From assembly GCA_023415575.1 (NCBI GenBank), contig JAEZKF010000004.1, positions 1 through 57,603 on the forward strand: a DNA stretch of 57,603 nt. Direction: 5' to 3'. The notes beneath the pieces were generated by a model. The model searched no databases and was not told where the DNA came from. It saw only the letters and a list, made by a program, of their open reading frames with translations. The position numbers and the translations under genes are program-made. Of the stretch, positions 25,701 through 33,362 are shown piece after piece (the first letter of the stretch is position 1; each line of letters begins with the position of its first letter). Source of the DNA: Bacillota bacterium. Lineage in GTDB: Bacteria; Bacillota; Clostridia; Oscillospirales; Ruminococcaceae.

Positions 25701-26475
25701 GGCTGTCCAGATGGCTCTGGGCGCTCTCTACTGTGGGCGGCTCACCCGGGCGGAGCTTGCGGTAAACCTCAAGCAGCGCCTCCTCGGTGTTTTTGGTGTT
25801 GTCCTTTTGAATGGTCGCATAAACGCGCTCGTCCTCGCCGAGCAGGTCGATAATCTCCTGGTCGCTGCCGATGCCAAGGGCACGCAAAAATACCGTAACA
25901 GGCATCTTGCGGTTTTTATCTATACGGATGTAGAACACGTCGTTGGAGTCGGTTTCATACTCGAGCCATGCGCCGCGGTTGGGGATGACAGTAGACGAGA
26001 AGAGCTTCTTGCCCGTCTTGTCAAACTGCATGCCGTAGTAAACGCCGGGCGAGCGCACGAGCTGAGAAACGATAACACGCTCAGCACCGTTGATAACAAA
26101 GGTGCCGCTGTCGGTCATAAGCGGGAAATCGCCCATGAAGATCTCCTGCTCCTTGACCTCTCCTGTTTCCTTATTTAACAGTCTCGCCGTCACGCGCAGG
26201 GGCGCGGAGTAAGTTACGTCGCGTTCTTTGCACTCCTCTACTGTATATTTCGGCTTATCCTCCAGCCGGTAATCTACAAAGGTTAAAACCAGATTCCCCG
26301 TGTAATCTGTAATGGATGAGACGTCGCCAAAAACCTCCTTTAAACCCTCTTCGAGAAACCACTTGTAAGAGTTTTTTTGCACCTCAATAAGGTTTGGCAT
26401 ATCAAGCACCTCATTGATACGGGAAAAACTCATGCGGGTGTTTTTGCCAAGGTGCACCTCTTTGACATTTACCAT
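22768..26475 (-). CDS. rpoB: RNA polymerase beta subunit
   Basis: A 1235-residue subunit. The rifampicin region reads [16 protein letters not shown] then [13 protein letters not shown], which is the drug-sensitive type. [12 protein letters not shown] and [20 protein letters not shown] are present near the C terminus. It ends in an acidic tail of about 50 residues (DDVLPDEM through DDEFLDD), longer than in many homologs but common in this group. The start at 26475 has GGAGTG upstream. No rplJ-rplL lies upstream; the gene has its own promoter at 26633-26661. Confidence 0.98.
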   Translation of the reverse strand: [1235 protein letters not shown]

Positions 26476-26560
26476 ATGCTCACTCCATTCATGTTTTTAA
26501 CCACTTATTGCAAACGCAAAAAACCGGGGTATCAAAGAACAGTGTTTTTGCATCTATGTA

Positions 26561-26589
26561 TTGATATTTTATAGCTTGTATGCTATAAT
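26561..26589 (+). promoter_or_regulatory. Rightward promoter inside the rpoB leader
   Basis: -35 TTGATA (26561-26566), 17-nt spacer, -10 TATAAT (26584-26589). It points away from rpoB and would start an RNA near 26596. Confidence 0.6.
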
Positions 26590-26632
26590 GAAATATCTCA
26601 AAATACAATAAGGCATGATGATACAGTATATT

Positions 26633-26661
26633 ATTGTAACACTGTTTTTCTGTGGTGTCAA
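26633..26661 (-). promoter_or_regulatory. Promoter of rpoB-rpoC
   Basis: Minus-strand -35 TTGACA (26656-26661), 17-nt spacer, -10 TACAAT (26633-26638). The predicted start near 26626 gives a leader of about 150 nt, which crosses the opposing promoter at 26561-26589. Confidence 0.8.
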
Positions 26662-26820
26662 TAAAAAAACAGTATTTTTTTCACCCCATCACATATAATA
26701 AATTGTTGGGGTTGCCTAAAAGCAGCCCTGCGTTTTAAGCGCACTCCATTTTATTATTCACCTAAAATGGCTATGTTAAACATAAATTAGGCCCTATGTA
26801 TTGTGTTTTTCTACACCCTT

Positions 26821-26845
26821 CTCCTGCCATGGCGGGAGATTTTTT
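26821..26845 (+). terminator. Terminator of the candidate small RNA
   Basis: ctcctgc and gcgggag close a CATG loop, followed by attttttcg. The region from here to 26994 has no other gene; TTGACA at 26945-26950 lacks a matching -10. Confidence 0.65.
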
Positions 26846-26994
26846 CGTTTTATCTATAGATTTTTGAAGTACAGTGAATAGTCTACATCGTTACATGTAC
26901 AGTGACCGGTTGCAAAGCATTAACGCGCGGACCTCACACCCCAACTTGACAGATACCTTATACCAAACCTTCCGGGTGGTGATGACAAGCAGTA

Positions 26995-27504
26995 ATGACA
27001 CAAGATAAATTTAATATGATGGTCGTGCAGTACGAACGCCTTGTGTTTACCGTCTGCTATCAGCTCGTGAAGGATTACGACGAAGCACAGAACCTGACGC
27101 AGGAGACCTTTCTCTCAGCCTTTTGTCATCTTGACAGCTGCGAGGAGGATAAGGTAAAACCGTGGCTCGCACGTATTGCCACCAACAAAGCGAAGGACTA
27201 TTTAAAGAGCGCTTACTATCGTCACACCGTACTGAGCGACACGCCCGTGGACGAGAATGTCTCCTCGCACGAGCGCTCGCCTGAAGACATTGTTCTAACC
27301 AGCGAACAGGAGAGCATGATAAAAGACAAGATCTATTCGCTAAAGGAGCCCTATTTAAAGGTAAGCGTGATGTACTTTTTAGAGGATAAGACCCTTGATG
27401 AGATTGCCTTGGCCCTAAAACGCCCCAAAAAGACCGTGCAAACCCAGCTTTACCGCGCAAAGCTCAGTTTGCAACAGATGCTGAAAGGAGAGATGACCGG
27501 ATGA
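26995..27504 (+). CDS. ECF-type RNA polymerase sigma factor
   Basis: A 169-residue sigma-70 family factor of the extracytoplasmic-function class. Region 2 spans about residues 8-75 (YERLVFTVCYQLVKDYDEAQNLTQ is the -10-binding part). Region 4 lies at about 110-160, with the helix-turn-helix TLDEIALALKRPKKTVQTQLYRAK binding the -35. The start at 26995 has a modest GGTGGTGAT ribosome site. The next gene overlaps by 4 nt (ATGA) and is its likely anti-sigma factor. The operon probably regulates itself; the target genes are unknown. Confidence 0.9.
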   Translation: MTQDKFNMMVVQYERLVFTVCYQLVKDYDEAQNLTQETFLSAFCHLDSCEEDKVKPWLARIATNKAKDYLKSAYYRHTVLSDTPVDENVSSHERSPEDIVLTSEQESMIKDKIYSLKEPYLKVSVMYFLEDKTLDEIALALKRPKKTVQTQLYRAKLSLQQMLKGEMTG

Positions 27505-27989
27505 CTGAGCACTTTAACCAAGATGGACACATTCTGCCCGATGCACTGCGAATGCTTGCACTGGGGGCAGATTCCGATGAGCTGACCCGTTTGGAACTGG
27601 CCGAGCATCTCTCGTTTTGTGACCGCTGTCTGGATGCCTATATGGCATGCCTTGACGACAGCTTACTGATTGACCCGCCCGAGTCTCAGGCACAAACCAT
27701 TATTGCCCGCGCAAAGCAAAAGGCCCGCATCCTGTTCTTTAACCGGTATACCCGCGTTGCTGTTGCAGCCTGCCTTGCCATCACACTCTGGGCAACAGGC
27801 GTATTCAGCACCGAGTTTGCTAAGAAGAACCAAGAGTTGATTGCCACTGTTGGCACCAGTGCCGCAGCACTGACCCAGCGCGTGGAACAGTGGAAGGACG
27901 ACGTGTCAAGCGAGGTTAAGTCTTATCTTCACTTTGAAGACATTCCATTCTTTAATTTGAAAGGAGAATTCCGTAATGAGAAAGAGTAG
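27501..27989 (+). CDS. Probable zinc-finger anti-sigma factor
   Basis: A 162-residue protein. Residues 1-70 include H36-x3-C40-x2-C43 (AEHLSFCDRC), the ZAS motif of anti-sigma factors that hold ECF sigma factors at the membrane. One membrane span lies at about 84-102 (TRVAVAACLAITLWATGVF). The outside part is short and ends in a charged tail. The start overlaps the sigma gene in ATGA and the end overlaps the next gene by 14 nt, so the whole set is translationally coupled. No RseP or protease gene is adjacent; how the signal is sensed is unknown. Confidence 0.82.
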   Translation: MTEHFNQDGHILPDALRMLALGADSDELTRLELAEHLSFCDRCLDAYMACLDDSLLIDPPESQAQTIIARAKQKARILFFNRYTRVAVAACLAITLWATGVFSTEFAKKNQELIATVGTSAAALTQRVEQWKDDVSSEVKSYLHFEDIPFFNLKGEFRNEKE

Positions 27990-28530
27990 ATTCTTGATAT
28001 TTATATGTTCTCTCCTGCCGGGCGCCGGTGAGATGTACCTTGGCATGATGAAAACCGGTGTCGTGACCATGTCGGCATTCTTTGGCATTATATTGATTGC
28101 TTCACTTCTGCACTTTGAATACATTCTTATAGCACTGCCCGTTTTGTGGTTTTATTCCTTCTTTTATGTGCACAACAACAAGAACTTCGCGCCGGAGTGG
28201 CTCAAGCAAAAGGACGACCGCCTGTTTTCCGGTGTGAACGGCTTGTTTGAGGGACGCTTTAAGGCCGTGTTTGAGAAGCGTCATAAGATTATCGGCGTTG
28301 CCTTAATCGCACTCGGTTGCTATGCCCTGTTTGACAACTTCGTATCTCCTTATATCTACGAGCTGCAGAAAACTGTCCCCGCCCTCTTTACCCTGTTGCA
28401 TAACCTGCCCACATTGATTGTTTCGATTGCAATCATTATTCTGGGCATCTATCTGCTCAGGGGCAAGAAGGAGCCCGCCCCACTTGCCGAGGAGGATTTA
28501 ACCCAGTACGGAGGTGGAAGTAATGAGTAA
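27976..28530 (+). CDS. Membrane protein with TM2-like N terminus
   Basis: A 184-residue membrane protein. The N terminus has RFLIFICSLLPGAGEMYLGMMKTG, which resembles a TM2-type hairpin (a glycine turn followed by YLG). About five spans follow, including a C-terminal PTLIVSIAIIILGIYLL. It ends in an acidic cytoplasmic tail. The start at 27976 has AAAGGAG upstream and lies within the end of the anti-sigma gene. A role as sensor or regulated target of the sigma operon is inferred only from position. Confidence 0.75.
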   Translation: MRKSRFLIFICSLLPGAGEMYLGMMKTGVVTMSAFFGIILIASLLHFEYILIALPVLWFYSFFYVHNNKNFAPEWLKQKDDRLFSGVNGLFEGRFKAVFEKRHKIIGVALIALGCYALFDNFVSPYIYELQKTVPALFTLLHNLPTLIVSIAIIILGIYLLRGKKEPAPLAEEDLTQYGGGSNE

Positions 28531-29410
28531 CGAAACAGTCTACACGGCACCCCCTTCTCCCCCGCCTGCAGACGAGCCAGCGTCCCCTCAGCCGGTACAA
28601 CCGGTTCAGCCCCAAAAGACAAGGCGGGTAGGCACCTTTACCATGGGCATCAGTCTGGTTGGAGCCGGCGTTGCCGCCATCTACAGCCTGTTTGCCCCGT
28701 CGCTGGATCTTGCGACTGTGTTTCGCTTTACACCCGCTATACTGATTCTGCTCGGTCTTGAGATTTTAGTGTTCTCCATCATCGGTAAAAACGCAAAGCT
28801 TAAGTACGACTTTTTGAGCATCGTTGTGTGCATGGTGCTGCTTTTCACCGCCTTCTGCGTCGGCATCATCCCCTACGCCATCGTTTACTGGGGGCCGGAA
28901 CGCGACTTTGCCGAGAACCGGCTTGAGGGCGAGCTGTACGATATGTGTTATGCAAAGCTCGGCACCACAAGCGGTGTGCGGTCGCTGGATGTTTCGATTG
29001 ACCTGCGCACCCAAACGGCCGATAAGGATACGTCCATCTCAGACCTCCATGCAGGCGACCGGATATGGGTCGACGTCCGGCTGGATAAGGAGTATCCAAC
29101 CGCCCGTGCGTTTGCCGAGGACTGCCATAGCATCATGGCAAAGCTTAAGCAGATTAATGTTGACTTTGACACCGTGGCCTTTTCTGCACGGGGCGATATC
29201 CACTATGATTTACGGCTAGAAGGCCGTTATCTTCAGGATATGACAGTAGACCAGCTTGCGCCGCTCGTTGAGGTGGAGAGGATGACGGAGGAAGACGCCG
29301 AAATCGATGATACCAACGACATCAATGATGCCGTGGATAGCGAGGCATCATCGGAGATTACATCGGAAGAGTCCGAATCCCCTGATATTTCCGAGGCACC
29401 CGCTCTGTAA
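28523..29410 (+). CDS. Membrane protein of sigma operon, unknown function
   Basis: A 295-residue protein. The N-terminal 40 residues are proline-rich (TAPPSPPPADEPASPQPVQ). Three hydrophobic segments follow between about 43 and 125, then a long soluble domain from 130 on. The C-terminal 50 residues are acidic and serine-rich. I place the start at 28523 (ATG AGT), with GGAGG 9 nt upstream; an ATG at 28514 lacks this spacing. It overlaps the preceding gene by 8 nt and is the last gene of the operon, which ends at the hairpin 29460-29485. No family recognised. Confidence 0.72.
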   Translation: MSNETVYTAPPSPPPADEPASPQPVQPVQPQKTRRVGTFTMGISLVGAGVAAIYSLFAPSLDLATVFRFTPAILILLGLEILVFSIIGKNAKLKYDFLSIVVCMVLLFTAFCVGIIPYAIVYWGPERDFAENRLEGELYDMCYAKLGTTSGVRSLDVSIDLRTQTADKDTSISDLHAGDRIWVDVRLDKEYPTARAFAEDCHSIMAKLKQINVDFDTVAFSARGDIHYDLRLEGRYLQDMTVDQLAPLVEVERMTEEDAEIDDTNDINDAVDSEASSEITSEESESPDISEAPAL

Positions 29411-29459
29411 CCTAAGTTTGATTGCATCCGTTATCACATTACCTATATATTAATAGTAA

Positions 29460-29485
29460 AAAAGCAGCCTTCGGGCTGCTTTTTG
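29460..29485. terminator. Bidirectional terminator
   Basis: aaagcagcc and ggctgcttt around a TTCG loop, with A-rich and T-rich flanks, located between convergent genes (28523-29410 rightward, 29505-29984 leftward). Confidence 0.85.
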
Positions 29486-29504
29486 CTTTCTTTTAGCAAC
29501 TAGC

Positions 29505-29984
29505 TTAATAGGCCTCAATGCGGCGCTGCTTTCTGAGTGCCTGGCGCTTTTCGCCTGCCTCCCACTCCCACTTGTCCTGCTCGGTTTCAAGAATAAGTCC
29601 GGGCACCGGGGTGGGGCGCTCGCTTTCGTCAAGGGCAACCATCACAAGGTAGGCGGTGTTCACCAGCCTGCGCTGGCCGGAGAGGTCCTCCGTAAAGGTA
29701 TCCACCCGCACCTCCATGGAGGTGTTGCCCACATGGGTAATCCTTCCCTTAAGCAGCATGGTGGAGTTGACATAGGCTGCCGCCTTGAACTGAAGGTTGT
29801 CGACAGCAACGGTGGTTACGTTGCAGCCGCAGTGACGGCGCGCAACTACCGCTGCCACCACATCTATCCATTCCATCAGTCTTCCGCCAAACAGGCGGTT
29901 GTATCCGTTGATATGCTCCGGCATCAAAATCTGCACTTGTTCGGTCACTGAGTCGCTGACTCGTTTTGCAGGAAGCTTGTCCAT
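29505..29984 (-). CDS. Acyl-CoA thioesterase, hot-dog fold (YciA-like)
   Basis: A 159-residue single hot-dog domain protein that hydrolyses acyl-CoA to free acid and CoA. The conserved core reads PEHINGYNRLFGGRLMEWID, then the RRHCGCNVTTVAVDNLQFKA strand, with GNTSMEVRVDTFTED later. This is the YciA/acyl-CoA hydrolase pattern. The start at 29984 has GGGAGTG upstream. It stands alone, convergent with the sigma operon. Substrate chain length cannot be told. Confidence 0.9.
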   Translation of the reverse strand: MDKLPAKRVSDSVTEQVQILMPEHINGYNRLFGGRLMEWIDVVAAVVARRHCGCNVTTVAVDNLQFKAAAYVNSTMLLKGRITHVGNTSMEVRVDTFTEDLSGQRRLVNTAYLVMVALDESERPTPVPGLILETEQDKWEWEAGEKRQALRKQRRIEAY

Positions 29985-30225
29985 TAAAGTAGCACTCCCT
30001 TTTTGCGTGTGTTTACTCTGATATTATACCATGAAGATAGGGTAATGGAATAACCCATAAACAGGAATCATGGGAAAACATATAATTTTTTCGTTTACAA
30101 GGTAAAAACTATGCAACTATTGCGTTTTTGGTCTGTTAAGTGAAAGGGTGCGCACTATATGGCAGCCATCGGATAGACACATCCTGTCGATTTTGAGAAT
30201 AAAATGGGGGTAAGAGGTGAAAAAC

Positions 30226-30435
30226 ATGGGAGCAATCAGCATAGAATTCTGGATACAGATTGTCATCTATGCCATTTCTTTTGGGGTTTTGTATGGCCAG
30301 CTGCAGGCAAAGATCAAATATATAGAAAAGCAGCTGGAAAAGCATAATAATTTCATCGAGCGACTATATAGATTAGAGGAGAGTACAAGACAGGCGCACA
30401 GCCGCATTGACGATTTAAGGGAGGACTTAAGATGA
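30226..30435 (+). CDS. Small coiled-coil membrane protein of lysis cassette (XhlA-like)
   Basis: A 69-residue protein with one N-terminal membrane span (about 5-25, IEFWIQIVIYAISFGVLYG) followed by a charged coiled coil (KIKYIEKQLEKHNNFIERL through DDLREDL). The shape resembles the XhlA-type accessory proteins next to phage holins. I choose ATG 30226 with GAGGTG 6 nt upstream over the in-frame GTG at 30217. It overlaps the holin-like gene by 4 nt. Function is assigned by position and shape. Confidence 0.65.
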   Translation: MGAISIEFWIQIVIYAISFGVLYGQLQAKIKYIEKQLEKHNNFIERLYRLEESTRQAHSRIDDLREDLR

Positions 30436-30728
30436 GCGATTACACCGTATTCATTAAGCCGGAACTGCTGATTTTGATACCCGTTTTGTATTTTATCGGG
30501 GTAGGGCTTAAAAAGAGCGAGTATGTCAAGGATAAGTATATTCCCCTAAGCCTCGGGGGTGCGGGTGTTTTGCTCGCAGTCATTTGGGTAATAGCCACCA
30601 CCGCCATCACGGGCTTTCAGGATGTGCTGATGGCGCTGTTCGTTGGGCTTACGCAGGGTGTCTTATGTGCCGCAGGCAGCGTGTACTTTGACCAGACGGT
30701 CATCAAACAACCCAAAAGAAATGATTAA
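30432..30728 (+). CDS. Phage-type holin
   Basis: A 98-residue protein with three hydrophobic segments: LLILIPVLYFIGVGL, LGGAGVLLAVIWVIA and the amphipathic-looking DVLMALFVGLTQGVLC. It ends in a short basic tail. This layout fits the small clostridial phage holins of the Hol44 type (PF16079). Holins form lesions that let the endolysin reach the wall. The start overlaps the upstream gene in ATGA, and the amidase begins about 50 nt downstream. No other phage genes are near. Confidence 0.75.
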   Translation: MSDYTVFIKPELLILIPVLYFIGVGLKKSEYVKDKYIPLSLGGAGVLLAVIWVIATTAITGFQDVLMALFVGLTQGVLCAAGSVYFDQTVIKQPKRND

Positions 30729-30778
30729 TCTCCTAAAGCCTCTGTCTGCCTTAATCCTCCGAAAGGAGAGTGAATCAA

Positions 30779-31444
30779 TTGCCAAAGGTTTGCATAGACC
30801 CCGGACACGGCGCCGCCGATCCGGGCACCACATCGGGTAAAAGGCTGGAAAAGGATGATAACCTCACGCTTGCGCTGGAGCTAAACCGCCAGTTTGCTTC
30901 TCAGGGCTGGCAGACGGTTCTGACGCGCGGTGATGACAGCCGCATTACACTTGCAGAGCGCACCGCGCTTGCCAACAACACAAAGTGCGACTTGTTCCTT
31001 TCCTGCCACCGCAACGGCTTTACCAATGCAACCGCAAACGGAGTTGAGATCTGGCTGCATTCGAAGGCCCCGCAAAGCTACAAGGATTGGGCTGCGGATA
31101 TCCTGTCGCGCCTTACAACGCTCGGGTTTGTCAACCGAGGCGTCAAACTGGGGCACGCGAGCGACAGCGGCGAGTATGCCGTAAACCGCGACACCAATAT
31201 GCCAAGCATGCTGCTGGAACTCGGTTTTATATCAAGCGAAAAGGATAACGCCATCTTTGACAAAAGCCTAAAGGAAATCTGCGAAGCCATTGTGCGCGGA
31301 TGCAGCAAGTTTTTAGGCTACGATTACAACGATAACGCCGCACCTCCCCAACAACCACCACCGCAGCAGGAGGGCAAAACCTATACGCTGAATGTAACCA
31401 AGCTGCGTGAACAGGGGTTTACGGTCATCGAGATTACCTTATAA
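30779..31444 (+). CDS. N-acetylmuramoyl-L-alanine amidase (endolysin-like)
   Basis: A 221-residue Amidase_3 enzyme that cuts the amide bond between muramic acid and the stem peptide. The zinc ligands are in the CIDPGHG start and the SCHRNG segment; the catalytic glutamate is in LELGFIS. Residues after about 180 form a proline/glutamine linker and a short tail. There is no signal peptide, as expected for a phage endolysin that leaves through a holin. I favour TTG 30779, which is 10 nt after AAAGGAG, over GTG 30770, which is too close. The gene ends at terminator 31450-31482. Confidence 0.85.
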   Translation: MPKVCIDPGHGAADPGTTSGKRLEKDDNLTLALELNRQFASQGWQTVLTRGDDSRITLAERTALANNTKCDLFLSCHRNGFTNATANGVEIWLHSKAPQSYKDWAADILSRLTTLGFVNRGVKLGHASDSGEYAVNRDTNMPSMLLELGFISSEKDNAIFDKSLKEICEAIVRGCSKFLGYDYNDNAAPPQQPPPQQEGKTYTLNVTKLREQGFTVIEITL

Positions 31445-31449
31445 ATCAT

Positions 31450-31482
31450 AAGGGCGATTTGCTAAAAGCAATCGCCCTTTTT
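31450..31482 (+). terminator. Intrinsic terminator after the amidase
   Basis: aagggcgattgc-type stem (aagggcgattt / aatcgccctt) with a run of T residues, starting 6 nt after the stop codon. Confidence 0.85.
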
Positions 31483-31508
31483 CGTACGCATATGCCCCGT
31501 AGGTTTTT

Positions 31509-33269
31509 TTACTTTTCCTCCAGCTGCGCGACCTTTTCCGCACTCGGCGACACAAAGATGGTCTTATACGGCTCGTACACCACAAAGCCGGGCTTTGCGC
31601 CCTGCGGTTTCTTGACGTTCTTTATCTCGGTGTAATCTACCGGAACCTGTGCGCTGTCGCGCGCCTTGCTGTGATAGGCGGCAATCATCGCCGCCTGCTC
31701 CATGGCAAGCGGGGTTGGGGTTTTGCCCTCGGTAACAAGCACGGTGTGAGAGCCGGGGATAACGTGGGTGTGCATCCAAATGTCCTGCTTGCTCGCATCG
31801 CGCAGGGTTAGCCGGTCATTGGCTACGTTGTTGCGCCCGACAAGGATTAAGAAGCCGTCAGTCGACCGGTATCGCAGGGGGCCCTGGGGCTTGGTCTTTG
31901 ACACCTTGCTTTGGTTGCGGCGGCGCAGATAACCTTGGGCCACAAGCTCCTCGCGTATTTCCGCAAGCTCCTGCTCGCCGGAGCTGCGGGTGATGATGTC
32001 CAGCACCGATTCAAGGTAGGCAAGCTCTTGCTCGCCCGATGCAATCTGTGCCTTGAGCTTTTCCTCGGCGGTAGCGGCCTTTCGGTACTCCTGATAATAC
32101 CGCTGAACGTTCTGCTGGGGGGTAAGCGCTGGGTCAAGGGCGATCTCCACCTCGGGCAGGGCATCATCATAGAAATTCTGCACCCGCACCGACGTATCGC
32201 CCTTGGAAACCTGATAGAGGTTGGCACTTAAAAGGTCGCCCTTGATTTTGAGCTCCTCACGGTCCCTGGAGGCAGAAAGCTCCTCGCGCTGTGCCGCAAG
32301 GCGGCGCGCAGTGCGCTCGGACGCGCTGGTCAAGAGCTTAAGCAGATCATGGCACCGCTGCCGCATCCGCTCGATACGGCCGCGCTCGCTGTAAAAGACG
32401 TCAAGCAACTGCGAGAAGGTATCATACCGCACGGTTTGCAGCCTGCCCGCATACTGGTTGATGTCAAGGAAGGAGAAGTCCATCGGTTTGCCTGTTTCGT
32501 CCAGCACCACAGTCGGGGTAGCGGCACCGGTCTTTAAGATATCCCCCACGCTCTTGATAAAGAAGGTAAGGCGGTCAATATGCTGGTCGGTAAGCTCGCT
32601 CTTTAAAAGCGGCGCGCCCTTGGTTGCAAAGGATGCGATTTCCCGGGCAAGGATGGGCGATACCCCTTCGAGCACCGACATGATGACCTTCGGAAGCTCG
32701 CCATCGCGGGCATTTCGTATAGCTTGTACTACCTCGGCCGGTTCTGCTTCCAGCAGGCTGAGCTGGCCTCGCGAAGGGGGTAAAGTATAGGTCATGCCGG
32801 GCAGAATCTGGCGGACACTTGAGGTCTCCGGCCCGATGCGTTTGACTGCATCGATAATCCGGCCTTGCTCGCCGATAAAGATGATGTTGGAATGCCTGCC
32901 CATAATCTCGATGCACAGGGTGAGCGTTACGGCATCCCCCAGCTCGTTTGTGGCGGCAAAGTCCAAAAAGAGCACGCGGTCAAGCCCATGCTGGCGAACG
33001 GCGCAAAGCCTTGCCCCCGACAGGTGCTTGCGCAGCAGCATACAGAACATCGGCGGGGTCTGGGGGTTTTCCGGCGCATTGTCGGTAAAGTGGATGCGGG
33101 CAGCCTCCGCACCTGCCGAGAGCAGCAGGCGGACGTTGCCGTTTCTTGTGCGCAGGGTGATAATCAACTCGTCCTTTGAGGGCTTATGAATCTTATCTAC
33201 GCGCCCGTCGAGCGCAGTTTGTTCAATCTCACGCTTAATAAGCGATAATACCGCTCCGTCAAGTGCCAT
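31509..33269 (-). CDS. rqcH: RqcH/Rqc2-type ribosome quality-control factor (NFACT)
   Basis: A 586-residue protein of the NFACT family, also annotated as fibronectin-binding protein. RqcH binds stalled 50S subunits and directs alanine tailing of the nascent chain. The N-terminal NFACT-N part (1-230) starts MALDGAVLSLIKREI and has EIMGRHSNIIF. Helix-hairpin-helix and coiled-coil parts fill 230-440. The C-terminal NFACT-R domain has KQDIWMHTHVIPGSHTVLV and ends KPGFVVYEPYKTIFVSP. The length is normal. It is monocistronic and leftward, followed by the region shared with the amidase terminator. Confidence 0.93.
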   Translation of the reverse strand: MALDGAVLSLIKREIEQTALDGRVDKIHKPSKDELIITLRTRNGNVRLLLSAGAEAARIHFTDNAPENPQTPPMFCMLLRKHLSGARLCAVRQHGLDRVLFLDFAATNELGDAVTLTLCIEIMGRHSNIIFIGEQGRIIDAVKRIGPETSSVRQILPGMTYTLPPSRGQLSLLEAEPAEVVQAIRNARDGELPKVIMSVLEGVSPILAREIASFATKGAPLLKSELTDQHIDRLTFFIKSVGDILKTGAATPTVVLDETGKPMDFSFLDINQYAGRLQTVRYDTFSQLLDVFYSERGRIERMRQRCHDLLKLLTSASERTARRLAAQREELSASRDREELKIKGDLLSANLYQVSKGDTSVRVQNFYDDALPEVEIALDPALTPQQNVQRYYQEYRKAATAEEKLKAQIASGEQELAYLESVLDIITRSSGEQELAEIREELVAQGYLRRRNQSKVSKTKPQGPLRYRSTDGFLILVGRNNVANDRLTLRDASKQDIWMHTHVIPGSHTVLVTEGKTPTPLAMEQAAMIAAYHSKARDSAQVPVDYTEIKNVKKPQGAKPGFVVYEPYKTIFVSPSAEKVAQLEEK

Positions 33270-33362
33270 GGCGGTCTTCTCCGTTCCAGATATAGATTAG
33301 CGCGCCGCATCATATAACGGCGCGCCGGATGATCGTGTAACTAAGTCCACGCGCAGCCGGTC

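Larger units (their letters stand above)
26596..26845 (+). ncRNA. Candidate small RNA between rpoB and the sigma-factor gene
   Basis: About 250 nt bounded by a good promoter (26561-26589) and an intrinsic terminator (CTCCTGC/GCGGGAG at 26821-26838 followed by ATTTTTT). It has no open frame with a ribosome site. Inside are short stems: GGTTGC/GCAGCC at 26710-26727 and ccatttta/taaaatgg at 26746-26753 and 26763-26770. A second TATAAT at 26694-26699 could give a shorter form. I cannot assign it to a known RNA family. Confidence 0.4.

Noticed and set aside
26945..26973. Promoter with TTGACA just before the sigma-factor gene
   Set aside because: A good -35 is present, but no -10-like box lies 16-18 nt downstream.
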